NCBI GenBank assembly: GCA_029834535.1
Contig: JAQMWT010000096.1
Span: 1 to 64,000, forward strand
Direction: 5' to 3'
Length of the DNA stretch: 64,000 nucleotides
Source of the DNA: Chrysophaeum taylorii
Taxonomy: Eukaryota; Sar; Pelagophyceae; Pelagomonadales; Pelagomonadaceae
Shown: piece after piece, positions 27,181 to 34,958 of the stretch
How positions within the stretch are numbered: position 1 is the stretch's first letter
How the letters are laid out: each line of letters opens with the position of its first letter
The notes under the pieces: generated by a model
Databases searched by the model: none
Told to the model about the DNA's origin: nothing
Seen by the model: only the letters and a program-made list of their open reading frames with translations
Program-made: the position numbers and the translations under genes

Positions 27181-28038
27181 ATGGCCGATCGCACGCGCGA
27201 GTTCTTTGAACTCCTCCACAAGATGCCCGTCGTCGAAGCCGTTGATGAAGCCCGGGCAACAACAACAACGACGACGCCTGGGTACGTGGGCCAGTTTCAC
27301 GCGGCGAGCACGGGGGTTGTTGTGGGTGCGAGAGTGGCGATGGCAAGAGTGAAACACTTGTCGATCCTCGTGCGCCGGTCGTCGATCTTCGAAGACCCCG
27401 CCGAGGAAATCGCGGCGCTTATCCACGCGATCAACGACGACCTGACGGCCTCGGGCACCGAGCTGAACGCGGCGCGTCGACGGTGGCTCGAACCCAACAA
27501 GCGCTCGGGCGCCGAATGTGCGAGGCATTGCGTCGCGATGGATGCGCAGGCTGCCCGAGAGGTTGAGGAGACGACCGAGGCCTTCAAACACGTCTTGAAA
27601 CTCCGATCCGAGTCCGTTAAAGCTCAAACAGACAGAAAGGAAATGTTCGCGCGCTCGAGCAAACAGGAAAAAAAAGTCAGGGCGCGCGTTCCTGTCTTCG
27701 ACGACGGCCTGCCGAGGCCACAACACCAGACACAGGACCAGATGCTCATTCCCGACACGACGTATCTCGACGCCCGCGCCGACGCCGCTCAGGATATCGA
27801 GGCCCAGGTCCAGGAGATTGGCGATATCTTCGGCAAGCTGTCTAGTCTTGTAAAGCAACAGGACGAGCAAGTGGAACGCATCGAAACCAACATCGAACAG
27901 ACCGTGGCCGACGTCGATCGCGCCCAGTCCGTCCTCCTCCACCGCCTCAACAACATGAATGCCACCACTCGCACCGTCCTCAAGTGCGTCGGCATTGTCA
28001 CGGCGACCTTCGTCTTCTATACTGTTGTCATCGCCTAG
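27181..28038 (+). CDS. SYP5/SED5-like: Syntaxin-5 (Sed5)-type Qa-SNARE
   Basis: A 285-residue tail-anchored Qa-SNARE of the early Golgi. It has the Sed5-like start Met-Ala-Asp-Arg-Thr-Arg-Glu-Phe-Phe, an Habc region with Ser-Ser-Ile-Phe-Glu-Asp-Pro-Ala-Glu-Glu-Ile, then a SNARE helix at about residues 200-262 (Glu-Ile-Gly-Asp-Ile-Phe-Gly-Lys-Leu). The ionic zero-layer Gln lies in Val-Lys-Gln-Gln-Asp-Glu-Gln. A hydrophobic anchor (about 266-285) ends the protein. A Thr6 tract near residue 27 comes from ACA/ACG repeats. Intronless, 93 bp from the divergent WWE-UBA gene. Together with COPZ it marks the ER-Golgi trafficking apparatus. Confidence 0.92.
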   Translation: MADRTREFFELLHKMPVVEAVDEARATTTTTTPGYVGQFHAASTGVVVGARVAMARVKHLSILVRRSSIFEDPAEEIAALIHAINDDLTASGTELNAARRRWLEPNKRSGAECARHCVAMDAQAAREVEETTEAFKHVLKLRSESVKAQTDRKEMFARSSKQEKKVRARVPVFDDGLPRPQHQTQDQMLIPDTTYLDARADAAQDIEAQVQEIGDIFGKLSSLVKQQDEQVERIETNIEQTVADVDRAQSVLLHRLNNMNATTRTVLKCVGIVTATFVFYTVVIA

Positions 28039-28748
28039 TCCGCTTACTATTGTGGCCTCGCCCTTCGAAAGGGATGGGTAGGGTCGTGCGTCGTCGATCG
28101 AAGCCCCTCCCTCCGACCTGCACTGCACTGCACTGCACCACCGCTGAAAGGCGGTGCACCGAAGCAACCGACGCACGGCAAGGGAGGGGGGCACCGACAC
28201 CTGCCCGTTCTTCCGAGGACTTGGATGTGACCTACCCGCGTTGCCTTTAGAAGCTTTCGCGGGACTTGGTGCACATACTGCTGGATACTCGCGCAGGCAT
28301 GGTTGCAGCGAGACTGCGCTCTTCCACCGGATCGCACTCGCGAATTATTAACCGGAGAGTTCGCTTGTGCGGAGGAACCGGGGGCGGATACGCGGCAGCA
28401 TACGCAGCAATTGACCGCCGGTGATCGAGAAGTATTAAAACGCCCTTGGGCGCGTCCGCCATATTGCGATCGCAAAATACATTCATGGCGGACACTCCCC
28501 GCCAGCTCTGTGATGAGTGAACCTGCTTGTCAGCGTGCAAAGCGACTCTAAGGCGCATCTGCGGTGGCGCCTTCATATCTTGACAAACTGCCCCGCTTTC
28601 GAACGTTCAAATTTCACTCATCGTCGTTCCTTTTTGTACCAAGAGTGCAGCAGCAGCCTAATCAAAGCGCAGCTACTCGTTTGCGCATTCATCAATTCCC
28701 ACAAGTCTAAAAATCTCCAGTCCTGCATGCGTGCGTTACCAGTCGCAG

Positions 28749-28845
28749 TGTCTTTAAATGTCGATTGCTAAGAGGGGGGGGGGGGGGTGTGGGGAGCATG
28801 ATGAAGGATGTGTTTAAATGTCGACTGCTAAGGGGGGTGTGTGTG
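28749..28845 (-). repeat. 39-bp dispersed motif, copies 3 and 4 (inverted)
   Basis: Copy 3 (28749-28790) and copy 4 (28809-28845) both contain TTTAAATGTCGA(T/C)TGCTAAG followed by G-runs, the reverse complement of copies 1 and 2. The G-run in copy 3 is expanded. They are followed by GAGCATGATGAAGGATGTG and GAGCATGAAGGATGTG, so the repeat unit is larger than 39 bp here. Confidence 0.85.
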
Positions 28846-28922
28846 GGGGGAGCATGAAGGATGTGGGTGGGTTTGTGGGGTATGAGGGATGTGCCTGACG
28901 GGCGGAGATAAGTACGCGGGAC

Positions 28923-29414
28923 CTAGTCGGGGTCATCGCCGAGGCGTGGGGCAGGCGAAGAGAGGACGGGCCCCGCCCGTAGGTCGTACGCATGCTGCCG
29001 CCGGACGTATGTGCGACGAAGGGTGACGTCCTGCTGGGATCGGGCGGCCTGGGTGGGGTTCCCCGAGGCGGCGACACGGGTGAGGGCGGTGAGGGCACAG
29101 CGAGCCCGGCCAAATGCGTTGGCGATCCCCCACTCACGGTAGATGCGGCGAGTTTTTTTTGGGCCGCCTTTGCCTCTGTGAAGTTGGCGCAGCCGCTTCA
29201 AGCGGCTTGCCACCCAGGTTCGCGGAGCGATGCGCTCTGCGCATGTTTGGGCCAGAGCGTGGCACGCCGCGCTGGCCTCACCGAAGGCACCAAAGACGAG
29301 GCCGGCGACGGTGCCGTAGCTACGTAGCCGCTGTTCGACAGGGCCCAAGAAGCCAGGCGGTGGTGCTGTGCCCGGCTGGGGGATGATGGCACATGAAGGA
29401 TGTGGGTGTGTCAC
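28923..29414 (-). pseudogene. Possible mobile-element ORF fragment
   Basis: A 163-codon open frame with Gly-Leu-Val-Phe-Gly-Ala-Phe-Gly-Glu-Ala-Ser and Arg/Ala-rich sequence after it. It reminds me of C-terminal regions of retroelement-like proteins in protist genomes, but I cannot name a family. It sits among dispersed repeats and lacks any host-gene features. Confidence 0.25.
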
Positions 29415-29599
29415 AGTCTGGTACTACTACGAGTTCAAAAAGGCATTTGTTTGTTCGGTGAGGGATGACCTGTACTATTTTGATAACGGTTATTTCTTGT
29501 GGTTGCGGCGGAAAACACTTGAGGGGCAATTTCACGGCAAGCACGTAGTTATGCGAAGCAGTTTGTGAATATTGGGAACATACGAAAAGATTCCTGGGA

Positions 29600-30853
29600 A
29601 TGTTGCAGCTCGGCTTGGTTGCGGGCGTCGCACTCGCCCAGGACGTCGGGGGTCTCCCCGCCAAGTTCGTCCGCGAGAACCTGCGCGAGTCCTTTGACGC
29701 CGCGAGCCTCCAGCGGATAGTGAACAATCTTCCGACGGACCTCGAGGTCGCGTCGTGGTCGGCACGAGATGACCATTACCATGTTGTGTTTTCCGATGGG
29801 TCCTCGGGCGAATTTTACATGCCGGGCGATGAGATCGAAGAGCTCGAAGACGAGGCGCGCGTGCTCTGGGAGGATCCCGCGGTCGTCGAAGGGTTGATGG
29901 GCCGCGATTGGAAAGAAGGCGGGATTAGCGTCGATTGGGCCGAGCTCGGGGTCGAAGTTACCGAGGCCGCGGGCGGCGTCACGGAGACCCTGAACCAAGG
30001 CCGCGCGCGGATCCCGATGGCAGTGGTCAAGGCGCGCGCGGCGCTGCTGCGCGCGGTCCACGTTTACGGGATTGCGAAGGTGCGAAACGGACCGGCGTCG
30101 CCCGACGCTTGCGTTCGCTTGGTCGATGCCGTCGTCGGCGCCGTCCAGACAAGCGTCTTCGGCTACAAATTTGTCATCAAGGCTGTGGAGAACCCCGTGA
30201 ATCTCGCCTTTGACAACGTCGGCCTCAAGCAACATACCGATAATCCGTACCAGGCGAAGACGCCAGACGTGGGAGTTTTCCATTGTATCTCCCCCGCGCC
30301 CCGCGGCGGGGAATCCCTATGGCTCGACGGGTTTGCGGCGGCCGAGGCCCTCGACGAAAAGGACAAGCAGGTGCTCGCGGACACGCCGGTGATGCACCTC
30401 GAGATCTCTGATAAGTGGGATCTCCGAGCGACCCACCCGACTCTCGAGTACCGCGACGGGAAACTCGAGCACGTCTATTTCAACGAGCGCACGCGCGATT
30501 CGTGGCGTCAGTACTCGCGCACCAAGGAGCCACCCTCGCCTGCTTTCTACAAGGCCCTTCGCACCTTCGAATCCCTCGTCGACGACCGCGCTCGCATGCT
30601 CGTCACGCCCCTCCGCGCCGGAGATATCGCTCTTTTCGACAACAGCCGCGTCATGCACTCACGCCAAGCCTTTCAGGGGGGTCGCCACATGGAGGGCACC
30701 TACATGGAGTGGCACAGCATCTATGCGACCTACCGCTCCCTCTACGCCCGCATTGTCGGCAACAACCCGATGACCTACTGCGGCAACAACATCACCCTGC
30801 CCGTCGACGACAACGATTCGGAGGAGTTTCCGTACCACCCGAGAGAACTCTAG
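29600..30853 (+). CDS. Gamma-butyrobetaine/trimethyllysine dioxygenase-like 2OG-Fe(II) oxygenase
   Basis: 417 residues. The C-terminal 260 residues match the BBOX1/TMLHE (TauD-like) family of carnitine synthesis: Val-Phe-Gly-Tyr, Leu-Ala-Phe, then Gln-His-Thr-Asp-Asn-Pro-Tyr (the iron-binding His-x-Asp, about 210), Gly-Gly-Glu-Ser-Leu-Trp-Leu-Asp-Gly-Phe, and near the end Gly-Asp-Ile-Ala-Leu-Phe-Asp-Asn-Ser-Arg-Val-Met-His-Ser-Arg (third iron ligand), with Arg-His-Met-Glu-Gly-Thr-Tyr holding the 2-oxoglutarate Arg. The N-terminal domain matches the family DUF971-like region only loosely. A short hydrophobic leader (Leu-Gly-Leu-Val-Ala-Gly-Val-Ala-Leu) may be a signal or mitochondrial sequence. 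The exact substrate is not determined. Confidence 0.88.
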   Translation: MLQLGLVAGVALAQDVGGLPAKFVRENLRESFDAASLQRIVNNLPTDLEVASWSARDDHYHVVFSDGSSGEFYMPGDEIEELEDEARVLWEDPAVVEGLMGRDWKEGGISVDWAELGVEVTEAAGGVTETLNQGRARIPMAVVKARAALLRAVHVYGIAKVRNGPASPDACVRLVDAVVGAVQTSVFGYKFVIKAVENPVNLAFDNVGLKQHTDNPYQAKTPDVGVFHCISPAPRGGESLWLDGFAAAEALDEKDKQVLADTPVMHLEISDKWDLRATHPTLEYRDGKLEHVYFNERTRDSWRQYSRTKEPPSPAFYKALRTFESLVDDRARMLVTPLRAGDIALFDNSRVMHSRQAFQGGRHMEGTYMEWHSIYATYRSLYARIVGNNPMTYCGNNITLPVDDNDSEEFPYHPREL

Positions 30854-31097
30854 AAGTGGTAGTAGCAGCAGAAGAAGAAGAAGACGACGACGACGAGTGT
30901 CACGCGTATAAATATTATTTAAGTTGGTGAAGAGAACGAACTCGCGCGTGGCTGGAGCACGCTGCTGTTGTATTTTGTTCGCCGCGATCGATTCGATTAT
31001 AGGTAGTGGCGGTGAAAGTATCGGCGCACATAACAATAAGAAGGACTCGCCGACTGTGCGTCGGCGGCGGCGGCGGCGGTTAAGTTAATAAAACTCA

Positions 31098-32354
31098 TTA
31101 TTTGCTGCGCTTGTAAATTTTTTTGAGAAAGGCCTCGAAGACAGACCAGGGAACGATCTTCACGGCGTGCTTGAGCGACACTATTTTGTCGTAGGACGCC
31201 TGCTCGTAGTCGGCGTAAAGCTTCGGAAGGCCGACGTCAGCGTATATTTTCTTAATGTTCTGTTCTTCGCGCGACCCGACCGAACAATTCCCGTAATGTT
31301 TATCGAGGTAGGCCTTTTGCTTTGGATCGCAAAGCGAATGGTACGCGTGGACGAAGAGCCATCCGCACTTTTTGTCTTGAATGTCGGTGCCGATCTTGCC
31401 GATTTGCTCCGGGGTCCCAAAGGCATCCAAAAAGTCATCCTGCGCCTGGAAATAGATGCCCATGACGACGAGGATGTTGCGAGCGGCGTCGAACTCTCGA
31501 GAATCAGTTATCCCCGCCAAGGTCATGCCCATCGCCACGGGGAGATAAAAGGAATAGAAGGCTGTTTTGTACTTGACAATCAAGGTCCAGCGGTCCAGGG
31601 TAAAATCGTTCAACCCGACGTGCTCGCAGCGCAAGTCCAGCAGTTGTCCTAACTCGGTTTGGAGCGTGGTTTCCATCACGAGGTCGACGAGCTGCGCGTA
31701 ACACGAGAGGTGGCCGAAGTGTCGCTTGATTGCCTTGAACATGAGCATTTCGATCAAAAAGGCGTCGTTGATAGCAATCTTGTCGACGCCCTCGACGCGG
31801 TACCAGCAGGGCTGACCGCGGCGCGTGACGCTCGAGTCCATAAAGTCGTCGGCGACCAGCAACCAGCCCTGAAGCCACTCGATGCAGCAGCCCAACACCG
31901 CAAACCGACACAAGTCGTCGTTGGTGATGGGAATGTTCCGGTCTTGAAATATCAATCGCCCGGCCTCGACGACCATGAGGCCTCGGTTCATCTTTCCGCC
32001 CAGGACGTTGTACGCGAGCATCTTCCGTATCCACTCGCGCTCAGATACGCGCGTTTCGTACGCCGCGAGATCGTCCACGGCCTCGTCGATCAGGATCTCG
32101 CAAATCTTCACGAACGATTCCTTGGTGAGCTCGTATTTCGGGTATGCGCGCGGCGGCGGCGTTGGCACCGTGGCGGGGTATTCGGCGGTCTTCTTCGCCG
32201 ACTTTTTGAGTGCGAAGATCGCGACGCCCACGGTGAGAATCACCACGCAACACTTCGCGACCTCGGTGGGGTCGGGCGGGCCCGCGACCGCGGCGACGGC
32301 GGCGTACGCGACACCGCCGACGCCACCAACAATCCCGGCCTCGTACAGCCACAT
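31098..32354 (-). CDS. FPS: Farnesyl diphosphate synthase
   Basis: 418 residues; condenses IPP with DMAPP and GPP to FPP for sterols, prenylation and other isoprenoids. Both Asp-rich motifs are present: Asp-Asp-Phe-Met-Asp (about 170) and Asp-Asp-Phe-Leu-Asp (about 285), with Gly-Gly-Lys-Met-Asn-Arg-Gly for IPP binding and the eukaryotic C-terminal Tyr-Lys-Arg-Ser-Lys. Unusually, about 60 residues precede the catalytic domain and contain one or two hydrophobic helices (residues 8-25, 32-48), so the enzyme is probably membrane-anchored or targeted. It lies 44 bp downstream of EMC7 on the same strand, so co-transcription is possible. It supplies the pathway in which ICMT (15856) acts later. Confidence 0.95.
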   Translation of the reverse strand: MWLYEAGIVGGVGGVAYAAVAAVAGPPDPTEVAKCCVVILTVGVAIFALKKSAKKTAEYPATVPTPPPRAYPKYELTKESFVKICEILIDEAVDDLAAYETRVSEREWIRKMLAYNVLGGKMNRGLMVVEAGRLIFQDRNIPITNDDLCRFAVLGCCIEWLQGWLLVADDFMDSSVTRRGQPCWYRVEGVDKIAINDAFLIEMLMFKAIKRHFGHLSCYAQLVDLVMETTLQTELGQLLDLRCEHVGLNDFTLDRWTLIVKYKTAFYSFYLPVAMGMTLAGITDSREFDAARNILVVMGIYFQAQDDFLDAFGTPEQIGKIGTDIQDKKCGWLFVHAYHSLCDPKQKAYLDKHYGNCSVGSREEQNIKKIYADVGLPKLYADYEQASYDKIVSLKHAVKIVPWSVFEAFLKKIYKRSK

Positions 32355-32398
32355 ATCTAGTCACAACTAGTCCGTTGGATTACGAGAGGGATGATTAG

Positions 32399-33063
32399 TC
32401 AGTCGCCGATTTGCTTGTCGTCGGCGGTGTCGTCGCCGCCGCCGCCGAAGAGGTTTTTGAGCATTTGGGCGGGATCGTTCGTCGCACCCATCTGCTCTTG
32501 CATCTTCTTCATTTCCTCCTGCGCCGCGGGAATTTGAAGAATACTATTGCGATTATCAGCACACTTACGGGGTCCATGTTCTCCATCAACTTGGGCATGA
32601 CGACGACGATGCCCGCAGTCAATATAAGCATGAACATCATGGGGTTGCGGAGGATGGTGTGGAGGCCCATCTGTTCTCGCTGTTCGAAGTACTGTTTTTT
32701 GCCCGGCGCGACGAGCTCGAGAGGGTATTGGATCGTCTGCTTGGGCGCCCCCGGGAACCTGTACTCGAGACACTGGATCGTCTGGTCGAGGCCCTTGGGG
32801 AGATTGAGCTTGACCTGGCTGAAGAAGTAGTCGACCGAGAGGACGTCGAGGAGGTAGACACCCGGCTTGACGTCGTGGAAGACAAAGGTGCCGTCGGCGC
32901 GCGTCATCGTCCGATATTCGCCCGCGTTCAGGACGAGCTCGGTGGGAGGAAGGCTACTCCGGTCCTTCAACGACAAGACGCCCTCCACGGGGTAGTGGAG
33001 CAGTTCCTCGCAGGACGACAGGGTCGCCGCCGCCGCCCATAGAAGAATGACCAGACGCCTCAT
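32399..33063 (-). CDS. EMC7: ER membrane protein complex subunit 7
   Basis: Two exons, 32570-33063 and 32399-32518, with a 51-bp GT-AG intron (32519-32569, phase 0). Splicing joins Met-Glu-Asn-Met-Asp-Pro to Glu-Glu-Met-Lys-Lys, the family's conserved cytosolic segment. A signal peptide starts Met-Arg-Arg-Leu-Val-Ile-Leu-Leu-Trp. The lumenal beta-sandwich has Leu-Asn-Ala-Gly-Glu-Tyr-Arg-Thr and Asp-Gly-Thr-Phe-Val-Phe-His-Asp-Val-Lys-Pro-Gly-Val-Tyr. One TM helix (Met-Phe-Met-Leu-Ile-Leu-Thr-Ala-Gly-Ile-Val-Val) follows, then Met-Pro-Lys-Leu-Met. The product is part of the EMC insertase. The start ATG sits in the first of three tandem repeats (33041-33149); the ATGs of the other two are out of frame. 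Confidence 0.93.
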
Positions 33064-33149
33064 CCTTACCCACACATAGAAGAATGACCACTCGCCTCAT
33101 CCTTACCCGCCGCACATTGAAGAATGACCACTCGCCTCATCCTTTACCC
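33041..33149. repeat. Triplicated 31-bp block across the EMC7 start and shared promoter
   Basis: Units at 33041-33071, 33078-33108 and 33118-33149 share a GAAGAATGACCA...CGCCTCATCC core ending in TTACCC; units 2 and 3 are nearly identical. Unit 1 codes the first EMC7 residues. Units 2 and 3 lie in the 97-bp gap to DUF3007. Each holds an ATG on the minus strand and a CCTTACCC (GGGTAAGG) motif. Confidence 0.95.
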
Positions 33150-33160
33150 CCAGAGAAAAG

Positions 33161-33238
33161 ATGTTGCTTCTCCTTGCGCTGACGAGGAGCTTCGCGCCGC
33201 CGGTTCAGCACGTCCGGTACGCGCCGGTGCTGCTGCGG

Positions 33239-33277
<39 letters not shown>

Positions 33278-33682
33278 CCGGTCGTCGTCGTCGTGCGCGC
33301 GACGCCCCCCCCCGACGCCGACGACAACGAGGCGCCGCGGACCCTGCCCTGGTTCGTCGACCCCGGCACCTACGGCGGCGTCATCGTCCTCACAACCTTG
33401 GGCCTCACCGTGCCCTTCGCTTTCTATTCGGGACTTCTCGCCCTCGGCCTCGAGCCCGAGAGCACGGGGACCTTTCTGTCGGGGGTCCTCGTCGTCGGCT
33501 CCATCATTATATGGACCTTAAGCTACGTCTTCCGCGTTTTTACAAAAAACATGACCTACTCCACCCAGCTCAAAAAGTACGAGGACGCCGTCATCAAGAA
33601 GCGGTTCGAGGAACTCCAAGAAGACGAGGTCGCCGCTCTCATGAGCGAGATCGATCGCGAGGACCAGGTCCCGATCAACTAA
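33161..33682 (+). CDS. Plastid DUF3007 family membrane protein
   Basis: 173 residues. A short hydrophobic leader ends in Arg-Ser-Phe-Ala-Pro-Pro, the Phe junction of secondary red plastid targeting. A Gln12 run (CAA repeat, about 33241-33277) lies in the transit region. The mature part has Trp-Phe-Val-Asp-Pro-Gly-Thr-Tyr-Gly-Gly, two TM helices (about residues 72-92 and 103-123) and the family signature Met-Thr-Tyr-Ser-Thr-Gln-Leu-Lys-Lys-Tyr-Glu-Asp-Ala-Val. The family is shared by cyanobacteria and plastids; its role is unknown. The last 8 bp overlap the 3' end of the convergent UVRAG-like gene. Confidence 0.88.
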
Positions 33683-34421
33683 GTCCCCCAGCGACAACAC
33701 TCGGCGGACGACGCTGCTCCTCGTCCTTGGCGTCGTCAAAGCCCTCCTCCACCACCTCCGCCGATTCGTCCTCCCGGCGCAGGAAGAACTTGCGGAGGTT
33801 GTAGAGCAGGGGCCGGTTGTAGTCGTAGGAAATGTCGTTCGCTCTCAAGACGAGGTCGACGTTGGCGACGAGGAGCCGCACGGCCTTGTCGTAGTGGCGG
33901 CGGTCCGAGTCCTTGGGGTAGAGCGGGATGGTGCTCTCAGCGCCCTCGACCAAAATGTCCTCCCGCGCGAGGGAGCGCGAGGCGTGATAACACAACGGGT
34001 ACCTCAGCGAAACGTGCGTGTACTTAGACACCAAGATGAGCACGTGAGACACGTACCCTAGCGCCGTCGACGCGTGATCGTCGTATCTACTCCCATTTGG
34101 GGGCAACTCGACTCCGTTGATCGAGTAGGCCCCGTTCGCGAGACACTCGATCGGATACGCCGCCTCGAGCCGCCGGCACAAGTACGACCTCACTGCCGTG
34201 AGTTCACACTCGGCACGCCGCATCTGCTGTCGTTGGGCTTCGACGTTCCGCTCGTGCTTCCCGCATTCCGCGGCGACCTCCTTGTACGCTCCATACTCAT
34301 CCTTGACCTGCGTTAGCTCCTCCTCGAGGAGCTTTTCTTCCTTCTCGACGGCGCCGCGCTCGCGCTCGAGCTGACGCCGCAACCACTCGACTTGGTGCTG
34401 CGCCTTCATCATCATCATCAT
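33675..34421 (-). CDS. UVRAG/Vps38-like autophagy and endosomal PI3K-complex subunit
   Basis: 248 codons starting in an ATG repeat (Met x5). Residues 5-85 are a coiled coil. The C-terminal domain matches UVRAG/Vps38: a Tyr-Pro-Ile-Glu segment, Gly-Val-Glu-Leu-Pro, Thr-Ala-Leu-Gly-Tyr-Val-Ser-His, Val-Ser-Leu-Arg-Tyr-Pro-Leu, Ser-Arg-Ser and Ile-Pro-Leu-Tyr-Pro-Lys, ending Leu-Tyr-Asn-Leu-Arg-Lys-Phe. Such proteins form the Vps34-Vps15-Beclin class III PI3-kinase complex II. The usual N-terminal C2 domain is absent, so this is a short form or lacks upstream exons; the neighbour 33 bp upstream on the same strand carries a different domain. Its TGA at 33675-33677 lies inside the last DUF3007 codons. 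Confidence 0.8.
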   Translation of the reverse strand: MMMMMKAQHQVEWLRRQLERERGAVEKEEKLLEEELTQVKDEYGAYKEVAAECGKHERNVEAQRQQMRRAECELTAVRSYLCRRLEAAYPIECLANGAYSINGVELPPNGSRYDDHASTALGYVSHVLILVSKYTHVSLRYPLCYHASRSLAREDILVEGAESTIPLYPKDSDRRHYDKAVRLLVANVDLVLRANDISYDYNRPLLYNLRKFFLRREDESAEVVEEGFDDAKDEEQRRPPSVVAGGLS

Positions 34422-34454
34422 CGCTAAACTAAACCCTCGTCCTTATTGTTACTA

Positions 34455-34958
34455 TTACGAGTCGAGGTGGACCCCGCACATGACGTTGTAGTACGAGCAG
34501 GCCGAGGCGCAGTCGTCGACGGACTCGATGGGCTCGGGAATTTTATCCCCCCCCGACGACGATTCGTATGTCAGCACCGACCGCATTCGGACTTTGAGGG
34601 GGTTTGGAGCACGGCCCGAGTCGCGGGCGTACTGGCTGACGACCTCACTCACGGGAGTCCCCTTGAGCACGGCGTACTCCCGGACACTCCCCGTCCTCTT
34701 GTCGCGCGCGCGAACCGTCACGTAATCGGGTGTTTGATGCGCCGGGAGGTCGTCCTCCATGTCGTCGGAACAAGCTTCGGATTCTTGCCTCGCCGTCGCC
34801 GTATCGTCGTCGACGCTCGCGACTCGTTCGCGCTCCGTCAGAGGGACCAGATCCTCGTCATCTTCAGAAACCTCGTCGGCCGGCTCGAGGAGAATAGTCC
34901 TGCTGAGCGCGGGCCGCGTGCCCTTCGGCATTCGCATCACTTCCTCGTACGTCGTCAT
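34455..34958 (-). CDS. SUMO-like (Rad60-SLD-type) domain protein, tentative
   Basis: 167 codons from the first ATG at 34958. The N-terminal half is acidic and disordered (Glu-Asp-Asp-Glu-Asp, Ser-Asp-Asp-Met-Glu-Asp-Asp). Residues about 85-160 look like a ubiquitin fold: Val-Thr-Val-Arg-Ala-Arg-Asp-Lys, a Tyr-Ala-Val-Leu-Lys strand, the Thr-Pro-Val-Ser-Glu-Val-Val helix, and an Asp-Cys-Ala end. A disordered acidic region before a SUMO-like domain is the layout of Rad60/NIP45-type proteins, but similarity is weak. It ends 33 bp before the UVRAG-like start on the same strand. Confidence 0.5.
   Translation of the reverse strand: MTTYEEVMRMPKGTRPALSRTILLEPADEVSEDDEDLVPLTERERVASVDDDTATARQESEACSDDMEDDLPAHQTPDYVTVRARDKRTGSVREYAVLKGTPVSEVVSQYARDSGRAPNPLKVRMRSVLTYESSSGGDKIPEPIESVDDCASACSYYNVMCGVHLDS

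Larger units (their letters stand above)
28039..29599. other. Repeat-rich intergenic region
   Basis: No host gene is supported. It contains a CTGCACTGCACTGCAC tract near 28121, two inverted copies of the dispersed 39-bp motif (28749-28790 and 28809-28845), several GCATGAAGGATGTG-type repeats (28795-29405), and a decayed ORF at 28923-29414. Confidence 0.6.

Noticed and set aside
27088-28200. Upstream extension of the WWE-UBA frame to 682 codons
   Set aside because: It runs antisense through syntaxin-5, a clear gene. A good ATG at 27087 starts the real protein-like part.
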